A program made the position numbers and the translations under genes. From Nocardioides speluncae (lineage in GTDB: Bacteria > Actinomycetota > Actinomycetes > Propionibacteriales > Nocardioidaceae), in assembly GCF_003121585.1 (NCBI RefSeq), contig NZ_QEOO01000016.1:496001-560000 (forward strand): a stretch of 64,000 nucleotides of DNA, in the 5' to 3' direction. Shown one piece after another: positions 47,422 to 57,600 of this stretch. Each line of letters opens with the position of its first letter. Positions within the stretch are counted from its first letter, which is position 1. Under the pieces are notes generated by a model that saw only the letters and a list, made by a program, of their open reading frames with translations, was not told the origin of the DNA and did no database searches.

Positions 47422-49625
47422 CAGACGACCCCGCACCCGAGGCCGCCCAGGCCGAGGCAGAGACCGAAGCTGAAGCGTTCACGTTCATGGCCGAACCAGT
47501 CCAGGCGGCACTCCGCGCCGCGTCCGCGGTTGTCGGCACCAGACCTGGAGTCGAGGGAGTCGACGCCGTGGCAACGATCGCTAGGACCCGACAACTCTTG
47601 GACCTCATCAACTCCGCGCCCGCTCTGCGTGCCGTCGTGACCCAAAGGCTCGCCGCCGCCACACCCGAACACCTCAACGACCCCCACGTGCGGCAGTTGC
47701 TGGCCACCGACTCCACCGTCGCGGCCACGGGGGTCAAACAAGTAGAACAACTTCTTGACGAAGCCCGCCGCGCCGCGCGCACCCAACGGCGTGCCACCCG
47801 GAGGGCGAAACGTGGGACCGCCACCGAACGAGAAAGGAGACGCGAGTCCAACCGGCTCGAGCGATACAGGGACGAACGCAACCGCGCGAGGCGGCAGGCA
47901 GAGCAACTCCAGCGCGAACTCTCCGGAGCGCGCGACGACCTCGCGAGCCTCGCTGCGAGCCTCGACCACGCCGTCAACTCACGCGACACGACAGAACGTC
48001 AACTGGACACGCTCCGCGCCTCGCTAACCAGCACTCGGCAGGTGGCACAGCTGCTCACCGACGCACTGGCCAAGAGGGAGCCCGAACAGTCCGCCGACCC
48101 GGTGCGCGACTACACCTACGGCACCGACTCCGACGGCGATGAGAAGGAAGACATCCACCCGATGCTCGGCCGAGCCGTCGCGACCCTGCCCGAGGGTCTG
48201 CGCGCCACCGCGCTGGCCACGTTCGCCCAGATTGTTGGCGCACTCGCGCATCCGCCGCGCCTCACCGGCCTCCAAGACCGGTCACTGCGCGTCGACGTAC
48301 TCGGCGGCGGCAACGAGATCGGCGGTTCCAGCGTGCTCATCACCGCTGCGGGCACCCGCATCCTGGTCGACTGCGGCACCCGACCCGACGGACACGACGA
48401 GAAGACCCTGCCCCCAGCCGGCATCGACCGCGCCCTCCAGGCACCCCTTGACGCCGTCATCGTCACCCACGCACACAATGACCACGGCGGCTGGGTCCCC
48501 GCACTCGTCGCCGCGCAGCCCGATCTCCCGATCTTCACAACCTCCGCCACAGCGGACCTGCTGAGCACCATGTGGCTCGACTCCGCCAAAGTGCTGGCCA
48601 GAAACGTCGAGACGCGCGAGAAATGGACCGGTGGCATTCTCCCGCCATACAGCGTCGGCGACGTCTACCGGGCCGTCGACCGATTCATCGAAACTCCGTT
48701 CGGTCGTGTCGTCACCCTTGGCAATCTCACCGTCGAACTGTTCCGCGCCGGCCACATCGTCGGTGCCGCCGGGGTAGTGGTCACCGCGGGTGGGCAGCGC
48801 GTTGTGGTTACTGGGGATGTGTCCAAGTCTGGCCAGAAGACCGTGAAAGGGATCGAGCTTCCGTCGTCGGCGATCGGAGCAGATCTGATGCTCCTGGAGT
48901 CGACGTACGCTGATAGCCGCCACCTCGAGACCCGCGGCCAGGTCGTAGGCAACTTCATACGCGACGTCACCCGCGTCGCCGAACGAGGAGGCGTCGCACT
49001 CGTCCCGTCGTTCGCTCTAGGCCGGGCACAGGAGGTGGCATTGCTGTGCGCCGAGTACCTACCCGGGGTCGACGTACTGGTAGACGGTCTCGCACGCGAC
49101 GTCAGCGACGTCTACGAACGGCACCCAGGCCCGTCCGGCACTAAGATCGAAGTCTTCTCCGGCCGCGTCCGCAAGGTCGGACCCGGTGAAACCAGCCTTG
49201 AGGTCAGCCGGTTCAGGTCAGGCGTTGTGATCGCTACGTCCGGGATGCTCACCGCGGGCCCCGCCGTCGCTTGGGCACGGCGTGTGCTTCCTGACCCGAA
49301 CTCGGCACTCCTGGTTGTCGGCTACCAGGATGCGGAGTCGCCCGGCGCCCGACTCCTGAAACTGGCTGTCAACGGCGGCGGAGTGTTCGACCTCCCCCGG
49401 CAAGGCGGAGGGACCGAACAGGCAGAAGTGCACGCCAAGGTCGATCAGTACCAGCTCGGGGCACACGCCAACGCCGACGAGCTCGCCGTGATCGCTACCG
49501 AGGCCGGGCCCAAGAATCTCATGCTCGTGCACGGTGCGGAGGTTGGACAAGCAAAGTTCGCGGTACGCCTGCGGACAATGGGTCAGCGGCCCGTTCTGTC
49601 GGGCGTTTGGACACCACCAAACTAG
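47418..49625 (+). CDS. beta-CASP metallo-beta-lactamase nuclease with N-terminal coiled coil
   Basis: 735 aa from a GTG overlapping the ATPase stop. Residues about 112-217 form a long Arg/Glu-rich coiled coil. The metallo-beta-lactamase domain starts near 288 (LRVDVLGGGNEIGGSSVLI). Motif 2 is H351-A-H353-N-D355-H356, then His446 in AGHIVGAAG and Asp467 in GDVS. The beta-CASP insertion has Glu494 in LESTYAD, PSFALGRAQE and the HAN motif with His683. All zinc ligands look intact, so an active RNA or DNA nuclease of the CPSF73/RNase J superfamily is expected. A defence partner with a coiled coil fused to the nuclease is unusual. Confidence 0.75.
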   Translation: MTDDPAPEAAQAEAETEAEAFTFMAEPVQAALRAASAVVGTRPGVEGVDAVATIARTRQLLDLINSAPALRAVVTQRLAAATPEHLNDPHVRQLLATDSTVAATGVKQVEQLLDEARRAARTQRRATRRAKRGTATERERRRESNRLERYRDERNRARRQAEQLQRELSGARDDLASLAASLDHAVNSRDTTERQLDTLRASLTSTRQVAQLLTDALAKREPEQSADPVRDYTYGTDSDGDEKEDIHPMLGRAVATLPEGLRATALATFAQIVGALAHPPRLTGLQDRSLRVDVLGGGNEIGGSSVLITAAGTRILVDCGTRPDGHDEKTLPPAGIDRALQAPLDAVIVTHAHNDHGGWVPALVAAQPDLPIFTTSATADLLSTMWLDSAKVLARNVETREKWTGGILPPYSVGDVYRAVDRFIETPFGRVVTLGNLTVELFRAGHIVGAAGVVVTAGGQRVVVTGDVSKSGQKTVKGIELPSSAIGADLMLLESTYADSRHLETRGQVVGNFIRDVTRVAERGGVALVPSFALGRAQEVALLCAEYLPGVDVLVDGLARDVSDVYERHPGPSGTKIEVFSGRVRKVGPGETSLEVSRFRSGVVIATSGMLTAGPAVAWARRVLPDPNSALLVVGYQDAESPGARLLKLAVNGGGVFDLPRQGGGTEQAEVHAKVDQYQLGAHANADELAVIATEAGPKNLMLVHGAEVGQAKFAVRLRTMGQRPVLSGVWTPPN

Positions 49626-49745
49626 CCTCTATCCGGCTCCTTTCCACGCCGCGCGCCGGGCTGCTGCGCAGATCAGGCGTACCAAGTAGGCCGCATCAGG
49701 ACCCGCACGACACAGCTGAATCGACTATGCAGCCTGCCGTTGAAT

Positions 49746-51857
49746 TTAGCCGCGGCCCCACGACCTGAGAGCGTCTGAGGCCGCACGGTCTGCCTTCGCG
49801 GCGAGCTCGATCCAGTCCGGACTCACTTCGCGGGTTCCTTGCGCCAGGACCCCTGCCCTGACCGTTGAGACCACGTCGGCCGTGCCCAGGGCCAGGCCAC
49901 CAATGCGGAGTGCGGCCAACTGCCGGACGGCGTCGGCGCGCGCTTGCGCCGGCGTGCGGGCCACCACAGTCACCTGCGAGCGTTTGCGGCAGACAACGAT
50001 CACGTCGACCCGGTTCGGGGCGGCCGCAGCCACCTTCGTCAGGCTGGTGGTCACCTCAGCCACAGTCGGCCGGACCGCGGTCACGACCAGTGCGGCGTCG
50101 GACAGGGACGCCATCAGCGCAGTCCAGCCGGCCGTGCGGGATTGGTGGAAGCTGAACACCAGCAGCCCGTCGTCGACCATTACCCGGGCGCACTCAGTCC
50201 ACACGCGGGCAGCCATCGTCCGGAACGCGTCCGCGGATGCGTTCTGCACCTCGGCCTGATCCCGGGTGCTCTCCCGGGACGGGTAGCCTGCGTGCGGGCC
50301 GATTGGCCGCATCCACGCGTGGAAGAAGTCCGCGAGCTCGGAGTAGTGCACGTTGTCGATGTACGGCGGGTCGGTCACCACCAGCGATACCGACCCATCT
50401 GGAAGGTCGGTGGTGCCACCGTCGCCGGTGGTCACGTACGCCGCATTCGGGTCGGCTGCGAAGTCGGCCCACGTGCCAACGATCCGGTGCCCGATCGGCG
50501 TCGACTGCCCGGTGACGTTGACCACCCGTCCGTCCCGCTCGATCAGGTCGACCGGGTCAGCCTTGTACTGTCCGGCTGCGGTCAGTCGGCTCAGCGCGTC
50601 CGCGAATCCTCCCGACCCGCCGGCGCTGCCCCACGGGTTCCCCTCGACCGAACAGCGTTCCGGCCGCAGCACATGGTTGTGGAAGATCGACCGGACCGGT
50701 CCGGTGCCCTCGCCCTTGAAGGAGCAGAACAGGTTGTGGTGCTCAAGGGTCTTCCCGAAGGCGGCCGCAAGCGCCTCGCGTCCCGATCCGTGGCCGGGCA
50801 GGTCCCGGATGGCTGCGCCGATCCGGCCCAGCGCGTACGCTTGCCGGTCGTTGAAGAACCCGGCCCACGTGCGGTATCCCCAGCGGAGCGCCTGGACGGT
50901 GTTCGCGCCGTCCTCGATCGTCCCGTCGGGTAACACCAACTCGCCGGGTCCGGCGTCCACGAAGAGTTTACCGGCCCGGTCGTAGAGGGCGAGGTCGAAC
51001 TCGTCGATCGGCCGGTACTCGCGTCCGGCTGGGATGCGGACCACCTTGGCGTACATCCGCCGGGTTGGCGGGATACCGCAGAGGGCGTCCAGAACTCGGC
51101 TACGGTGACCGTTCTCGCAGACCAGGTACCGGCCCGCGTTGCCGCCGACCTGTACCGGCCCGGCAAAGCCGAAGTCCCGTTTGCAGCCCGCGCAATGGCC
51201 CGCGGTGTCTGTGCACAGGTCGATCGGGCAGACTGCGTGACAGGTCGGGCAAGTGGCCTGCGCCCGTGGGAACCGGCTCGGGTAGGCGTGCTTGGCGAAT
51301 ACGTAGTTGGAGAACAGCTCGACCTCGACCGCACAGGTGGGGCAGGCCGTCACTGCGACCCAGAAATAGTGCAGGACCGGGGCACCGTCGACGGCGACGT
51401 GCAGCGCGTCCAGGTCGGCCCGGCATGCCCGCTCCACTTGCTCGAACAGTCGCTCGAGCTCGTCGAGGTCCCACGGGGCCAGCGCCTGCCGTTGGGTCAG
51501 GGTGGCGACCGGATTGATGTCGCGTCCGATCACGCGGGCACCGAGCTTGGCCGCCTCGACCAGCGTGGTGCCGGAGCCGGCGAACGGGTCGTAGACGACC
51601 ATGCCCGCGAGGGTGTCCGGCCGCGGACTGCGGGCCCGGTCCGGTCCGGCTGCGGCCGTCAGCAGGTGCCGGAACACGCTGCCCAGACGCCGTGCCCACC
51701 ACTTGTGCACGTAGGTGGCGGGACGATGCCGTTCCTTGCGCCACGACTCGTGCTCGGCGATACGGCTCCAGACCGCGGGCAGAAAGCGCAATTCCAATGC
51801 CGTAAGGCGGGGCCGCCGTATCCCGTCGCGACGGTCCTCGATCGGCACCGCGCTCAC
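49746..51857 (-). CDS. DUF1156-type DNA methyltransferase with zinc ribbons
   Basis: 703 aa. The N-terminus has RPATYVHKWWARRLGSVFR and motif I DPFAGSGT (90-97) for SAM binding. A middle region has paired cysteines (CPTC, CPTC and CAGC) typical of zinc ribbons and probably contains target recognition. The catalytic motif is TDPPYIDN (495-502). This order, motif I then recognition region then DPPY, is the alpha-class layout of amino-methyltransferases (N6-adenine or N4-cytosine). DUF1156 proteins occur beside helicase and DUF1998 genes in defence islands. It is convergent with the nuclease gene and divergent from the DrmE-like operon. It likely marks self DNA. Confidence 0.8.
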   Translation of the reverse strand: MSAVPIEDRRDGIRRPRLTALELRFLPAVWSRIAEHESWRKERHRPATYVHKWWARRLGSVFRHLLTAAAGPDRARSPRPDTLAGMVVYDPFAGSGTTLVEAAKLGARVIGRDINPVATLTQRQALAPWDLDELERLFEQVERACRADLDALHVAVDGAPVLHYFWVAVTACPTCAVEVELFSNYVFAKHAYPSRFPRAQATCPTCHAVCPIDLCTDTAGHCAGCKRDFGFAGPVQVGGNAGRYLVCENGHRSRVLDALCGIPPTRRMYAKVVRIPAGREYRPIDEFDLALYDRAGKLFVDAGPGELVLPDGTIEDGANTVQALRWGYRTWAGFFNDRQAYALGRIGAAIRDLPGHGSGREALAAAFGKTLEHHNLFCSFKGEGTGPVRSIFHNHVLRPERCSVEGNPWGSAGGSGGFADALSRLTAAGQYKADPVDLIERDGRVVNVTGQSTPIGHRIVGTWADFAADPNAAYVTTGDGGTTDLPDGSVSLVVTDPPYIDNVHYSELADFFHAWMRPIGPHAGYPSRESTRDQAEVQNASADAFRTMAARVWTECARVMVDDGLLVFSFHQSRTAGWTALMASLSDAALVVTAVRPTVAEVTTSLTKVAAAAPNRVDVIVVCRKRSQVTVVARTPAQARADAVRQLAALRIGGLALGTADVVSTVRAGVLAQGTREVSPDWIELAAKADRAASDALRSWGRG

Positions 51858-52140
51858 CCCTTCGTCTCAATGCCACCGTCCGGTCGTCGGCCGTCGGAGC
51901 CATCATCACGGTCGGCGCGGACACGATAGTTGCACGTCCGCCCGGCGTCTGGGGCAAGATTCTCGTCCACCGTAGGCCGCTGGCTCCGCCGCCCGGGCGC
52001 GGCACGCCGCCGATCACGCCACCTGTGGCCACGCCCGGCCCCGGCGCCTGGGGGGACGTCTTGTCCGGTTCGCCTGTGTGTGTCCGTGTCGATGGCTAGG
52101 GTGACCTCACGCTTCTCAAGGGAACCCACGAGGGGGTGCA
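51858..52140. promoter_or_regulatory. divergent promoter region of methyltransferase and DrmE-like operon
   Basis: 283 bp. A possible -10 TAGGGT lies at 52097-52102 for the plus-strand operon. The words TCTTGTCCGGTT (52059-52070) and TAGGGTgACCTC (52097-52108) recur in the leader of toxin cassette 2 (60305-60316 and 60295-60306). No clear operator palindrome was seen. Confidence 0.35.
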
Positions 52141-54651
52141 TTGGTGGGCTATCTGGACACTCTCGTGCCCGCGGACGCCAACCCCCGTGATCTCCTCGAA
52201 CGCCTCGACGCGCTTGGCGTCACCGACGATGGGCACCGCGTCCAACTCGGATCCGCCGACAGTGCCACGTTCAACCTGGTCCGGCTGGCGCTCGCCGCCG
52301 ACCGAGACGTCTCAATGCACTTGCCCCGCGGCCTTCACGACGTGTCTGTGATGCTCGGCGTGTACCTGCAACTGATGCGACGAACCGCCCGTGTCATCGG
52401 CCGGCCGCGCGACTGGTTCGACGGGCCGATCGTGATCATTGCGCTCAACCGCAACCTGACCGGCCGTCTGCGGCGCATCCGGATCGACGGAAAGCCACTC
52501 TCGGAGGCGTTGGCGGCGCGCCGCGTCCGGGGCGACGGTCAGGTGACCGACCTGCGGGGCAACATCGGCCCCGCCACCGACTACCTCGACGGGCTGCTGT
52601 ACCTGAACACGTCACTGGGCTGGCCGTCCCTGGGCCAGGTCCGACCGGGCGTGGTCGTCATCGACCGCACCAGCTTCAGAAACCCGCGCACCCTCGACGA
52701 CGCGTTCGCTTGGGCGCACGCGCACCACAGCGCACGCACCGTGCTCCTCGGCGACATCGGCGACATCGGCTCCACCCCTAGCCCGGCAACCTGGCCACGC
52801 AAGGACGGTCAGGGCGAGGGTGGCCAAGCCGGGTCGCCGAGCGACGAGTGGGTTCGGTGGTCGTGGGCGCCGGACCTGCGCACCGACCTGACCTACGAAC
52901 TCGGCAGCGCTAGCCCGTGCGGCCCGCTGTCCACCAACGCTCTGACTTCCCTGGCGCCCGCGCCGATCGGGGTCGCGCTCTACCAGGCCCCCGCCCTGTC
53001 CCGGCTGCGGCGCCGAGCCCTGGCCGGCATTATGGCTGCCCGCCGGGTCGGCGCGCCCCTGCCCCGGCAGGTCGCGGACGCAGTCACCCTCGTCAACCAC
53101 CTGACCCGTCTGTGGGGCGACGTAAGGACTGCGAACCAGTGGGCGGTCGCCGACCCCCGCGGAACGTCGGCCGCCACCTTGGCCCGAAACCTGCGCGGCG
53201 CCCGGCCCGGCGACTTGCCCCGGCTCTGGCATACGTTCGCCGAATCCCGTTGGGCCGAGTTTCGTCACGATGTCATCTCTCTCTCCGACCTGCTCACCGA
53301 ACACAACCCGCGGCTGGACCTGCTGCTGTCCCTGCTCGACTGGGCTCACGCCGAACGACCAGGCGCTCAGGTCACCGTGCGGGCCGCGAGCCAGGCCACG
53401 GCCTTCGCTCTGATCGAAGATCTCGGCAGCCGCCGACCCGACCTGGTCGACGTCCTGACCGCCGCCGACCAGGACACCGCCGCGGTGCGGGTCGTGGCGT
53501 ACAGCAAACGGCTGCGGTGGGCCGAGCAGCCCAGCCTCGAGCTGCACCTCGGGGTGCCCGCCCCTTGGCGCCGCAGCGCCCTGATCTCGGCTGAGGCATC
53601 CGAACAGATCGTGGTCCTCGACCCCGACGAACGTCCTTGGCTTGATCGGCTCACCAGCAATCTTGCTGCCGACTGCGCCATCGACGCCCACCTGACCTGC
53701 GCCACGCTCCACCTCGGAGCACTCCCAGTGTCCTCCTGGGAGCCCCCACGAACCGTGTACGGGCCGCTGGCCATCGATGACCGCGGCACCGACGTCGACG
53801 CCGCGATGCCTCCCGCACCCGGGCTCGACCTGGCGGGGCTGCTCGCCGCGTTTGACGACGTCGTTACCGAGATCCGCATCGCCCCCGCCATCGATGACCC
53901 GGCCGCACCAGTCCGGCTGGTTCCGGCCCGGGCTGCGGTAGTGGCACCGGGCGACCAGCAGTACTGGCTGCCGGCCGACGCGCGCGCCGAAGTGCTCGCC
54001 GGCGACCGATACGCCGCGGTCGCGGTAGCCGACCTGACCGCCGGCGTTTCCCTTCTCATCTCGCGCGGCGAGGGCCGCGAAGGCATCTACCTGCGACTCC
54101 AGCAGGTCATCCACGCCGAAGCCGACGTGATGGCGCTCTCGATGATGCTCGGCCGGTTCCGACGTGCGGTCCGCGCGCTGCACGACGAATATGGCACTTG
54201 GGACGCCGTAAAGGACACCTTGGCCGGCCGCGGCAGCCGCATCACCACCGGTCAGACATGCCGGCTTTGGGCGACCGGTGAGGTGATTGCTCCCGACGAT
54301 ATCGGCGACATCCGCCGGGTTGGGCTCGCGGTCGGCGAGGACGCGTTGACCCTCGACGGAAACTGGCAGCGGCTCGGCCTGATCGCCGACGAGCTCCGGA
54401 AGCTGCATCGCCACCTCGGCAAGCTGCTCTCCGCGGCAATCAGCGAGGCCGCATCCGGGCAGCCCGGACCCAACCTCGCACGCCTGTCCCACCTGTGCGG
54501 TGGCATCGACACCGCCGAGGTCCTCGAAGGTTTCGAAGTACGCCGAGTGCTCTCGGTCGGACCCACCTCCCTTGTCCCCAGCAACCTGCTACGCCGACTG
54601 CAGCCCCACCCCACCCTCACCAACCGCGACGCGCGTCGGTCCACGACCTAG
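52141..54651 (+). CDS. drmE: DrmE-like DISARM protein
   Basis: 836 aa. A TTG at 52141 or a GTG one codon later can start it; the GTG is better spaced from GAGGGGG. Visible blocks: FNLVRLALAADRDVSMHLPRG, VMLGVYLQLMRRTARVIGRP, FDGPIVIIALNRNLTGRLRR and RPGVVVIDRTSFRNPRTLDD, the strand-helix pattern of a P-loop-like or Rossmann fold without an obvious Walker A. The C-terminal third is helical and basic. The size, the order just before drmA-drmB and the general sequence style match DrmE of class 2 DISARM, but the identity is less certain than for DrmA and DrmB. Nine bases separate it from the helicase gene. Confidence 0.5.
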   Translation: MVGYLDTLVPADANPRDLLERLDALGVTDDGHRVQLGSADSATFNLVRLALAADRDVSMHLPRGLHDVSVMLGVYLQLMRRTARVIGRPRDWFDGPIVIIALNRNLTGRLRRIRIDGKPLSEALAARRVRGDGQVTDLRGNIGPATDYLDGLLYLNTSLGWPSLGQVRPGVVVIDRTSFRNPRTLDDAFAWAHAHHSARTVLLGDIGDIGSTPSPATWPRKDGQGEGGQAGSPSDEWVRWSWAPDLRTDLTYELGSASPCGPLSTNALTSLAPAPIGVALYQAPALSRLRRRALAGIMAARRVGAPLPRQVADAVTLVNHLTRLWGDVRTANQWAVADPRGTSAATLARNLRGARPGDLPRLWHTFAESRWAEFRHDVISLSDLLTEHNPRLDLLLSLLDWAHAERPGAQVTVRAASQATAFALIEDLGSRRPDLVDVLTAADQDTAAVRVVAYSKRLRWAEQPSLELHLGVPAPWRRSALISAEASEQIVVLDPDERPWLDRLTSNLAADCAIDAHLTCATLHLGALPVSSWEPPRTVYGPLAIDDRGTDVDAAMPPAPGLDLAGLLAAFDDVVTEIRIAPAIDDPAAPVRLVPARAAVVAPGDQQYWLPADARAEVLAGDRYAAVAVADLTAGVSLLISRGEGREGIYLRLQQVIHAEADVMALSMMLGRFRRAVRALHDEYGTWDAVKDTLAGRGSRITTGQTCRLWATGEVIAPDDIGDIRRVGLAVGEDALTLDGNWQRLGLIADELRKLHRHLGKLLSAAISEAASGQPGPNLARLSHLCGGIDTAEVLEGFEVRRVLSVGPTSLVPSNLLRRLQPHPTLTNRDARRSTT

Positions 54652-54660
54652 GAGCACCCG

Positions 54661-57600
54661 TTGCCAGACACTGCCCGCCGCGCCCCGTCCGCACCCACGG
54701 ACGCCAGCCCGAGGAACCGGAGCGAAGCCGCCGTCACCGACTGGCTCATCGACCGGCTCGCGGCCCGGCTCGCCGACCGCGTCGGGCAACGGCACGCGCC
54801 GCCCTGGGAACCGCGGCAGAACGTCCTCGTCGGCGTCCTCGAACCGATCCGGGTTCGGCCGGCCGCCGCCCCGAGCGAAGACACCGAGGAGAGCACAGAC
54901 GGCGGCACAGACGGGGGCAAGGACGGCGGCCCGACTACAGAGACTGTGGTCAAGCCGGCTGGCGAGATACCCAGCCTGGGTGTGGACTTCCGGCTCGCCG
55001 TCGACGCCGGGGTCGACGCGGTCGACCTGGACGTGGAGGTTCGGTTTGCGCTGTACCTCGAGGAGATCGCCACCCTCGCCGAACAGCTCAGCTACATCGG
55101 CGCCGCCGACCCTGCCCTCAGCAAAACATCCATCGGCACGGAGGCGGCCGGGCCTGGACTGGAGTCGGCCTCCGAGGAGGCCGGCGCGGCAGCGGTGGCC
55201 GAGAAGCCGAAGGGACGACGGGCCAACAAGACTCGGCTGCTGGGCGCCTGGCGGCGCTACAACGCCGATGTAGGCACGGTGACCATCACGGTCCCCCTCG
55301 ACGGCGGTGTCGTCACCCTTGACGAACACCTCACTGCCGCAGCTGCAGCCCTCATCGCGCCGCACTACGAAAGCCCGAACGCGATGCGACCCTTCACCCG
55401 CGGCCGCAACGAGATCCCCCGCGACGCGCTTGCCAACGAAGCCGCGCTCGCCGCCGCGGTCGAGGCTGCACTTGACCGTGACTGGGTTCCGACCATCCCA
55501 CACTTGACCCTGGCCGCGTTCGCGCAGCCGCTCGGCGACGGCGAGTATTTGGTCAGCGTCACCCTGCGGAACGCCACCGAAGTCATCGGCCGCAACATCC
55601 AGGACTTCTCCGTCTACGACTGCTCCCTGGCCGTCCACCCCGGCGCTGGCTCCCGAATCGTGCCACAACGGTTCGACCTGGCCCCCAACGACTACAGGCT
55701 TGCCGAGGATGCCGACGTCATTGGACGTGGCACGTCGTGTGTCGCCGTGGCGACCGGGCATGGCGGGATCCGCTCCGAGACGCTGCCGGTGCACATCCAG
55801 TCAGTCACCGTGCCCCGCACCGGGCACGTCGCGGATCCCGAATGGGCTGCGCTGGCCGCCGACCCGACCCCGATCCTGCGGTCCGTCCAGGACGGCATGG
55901 AGACCTTCGCGACCGAGTTCACGAGATTCGTCGCTGCGGCCGCAGGCCAACCTCACCACGCCGACGCGCAACGTGAGCTCGACCAGTTCGCGGACGAGCT
56001 CCGCCGGTTCCGGCTCGGCCGCACCGTCATCAACGACGACCCGCACCTCGCCCATGCGTTCACCCTGGCCAACGAGGTTTTCGTTCGCGCTAATGCCGGT
56101 AAACCGTTCCAGACCTGGCGCCTGTTCCAGCTCGTCTACATCGTCAGCCACCTGCCCGCGCTCGCCGCCCGGGAAAACTCCGACCCCGACTTGCGCGCCG
56201 AGCTCGACCACGTCGATGTTCTCTGGTTCCCCGCCGGTGGCGGCAAGACCGAGGCCTACCTCGGGCTCATCATCACAGCTCTGTTCTACGACCGGCTCCG
56301 CAGCAAGGACGCCGGCGTCACCTCCTGGCTCCGGTTCCCGCTCCGGATGCTGTCAGTTCAGCAGCTCGCCCGAATGCTGCGCGTCCTGGTCATCGCCGAA
56401 AACCTACGCACGGAACTCGATATCGGCTCCCACGACGCGGACCCGTTCGCGCTCGGCTACCTAGTCGGCGGTCGCGGGACCCCGAACAAGCTCGCGTGGC
56501 CGGCAACGTGGTGGCACGGCTGGGAGACCGAGGCACGACTGGCCGCCAAGGGCGACTTCATCGACGACCACCTCGAGGACCGACTCGTCACGAGCTGCCC
56601 GTACTGCGACCAGGAGACCGTCGTCCTCGACCTCGACGTAGACGCGGTCCGCATCATCCACCGTTGCACCAACTGCGATCAGACGCTTCCGCTGTACATG
56701 ACCGACGAAGAGGTGTACCGGTACCTGCCCGCGGTCGTCATCTCGACCGTCGACAAGCTCACCGGATACACGTGGTTCGGCGAGTACACCGCATTTAGCC
56801 ACGGTCCCGCCCACCGGTGCCCCGACCACGGATACTTCAGCTTCCCCCACCAGGGCACGTGCTTGGTCGGCAAGGACCTGTGCCCGCCGCCCAAGGGCGG
56901 CCATCCGGTCGCCGCGCCGATCAAGGACCCCGTGCCCTCTCTCACCATCCAGGACGAGATGCACCTGCTCAAGGAAGAGCTTGGCGCGTTCAGCGGCCAC
57001 TACGAAGGCCTAATCGCCGAACTGCAGCGCGGCGGCCCCTCCGGGCTGCCGACCAAGATCCTGGCCGCATCCGCCACGATCGAGCAGTATCAGGACCAAC
57101 TCCGCCAGGTCTACGGCCGATGGCCCCGTGCGTTCCCCGCACCCGGGTATGACCGCACCTTCAGCTTCTACACAGAGACGCTGCCCGACGTACGCCGCAC
57201 GTTCGTCGGGATCCTCCCGAACTACCGACGCAAGGCCGACGTCGCGGCCACCGTCCAGTGCGAGCTGCTTGCGGCCGTCGCCGAGCTCCAGGACGACGGC
57301 GACCCGCTGGCGAAGCTCGGTGCCGACCCAACCCTGTGGGATACGCCCCCAGACCGGGAGGCCGTCCTCGACCTGCTCTTTTGCTACGAGGTGTCCCTGG
57401 GGTATGTGAACTCCAAGGCGCACGGCGCGAAGCTCGACGAGGAGCTCCGAAGCCTCTCCGACCGGCACGACTTCGAGGGCCGCGACGCCGTCGACCGGGT
57501 TGTTCTCACCGGTGAGGTACCCATCCCGGACCTGGCCGACGCGATCAGTCGGGTCCAAGGCGAACACCTGACGACGCCGCGGCGCGAACGCCTCCGCGCC

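Noticed and set aside
52612..54492. 626-codon minus-strand frame opposite the DrmE-like gene
   Set aside because: Gly/Gln/Arg-rich shadow frame; the plus frame has a ribosome-binding site and operon structure.
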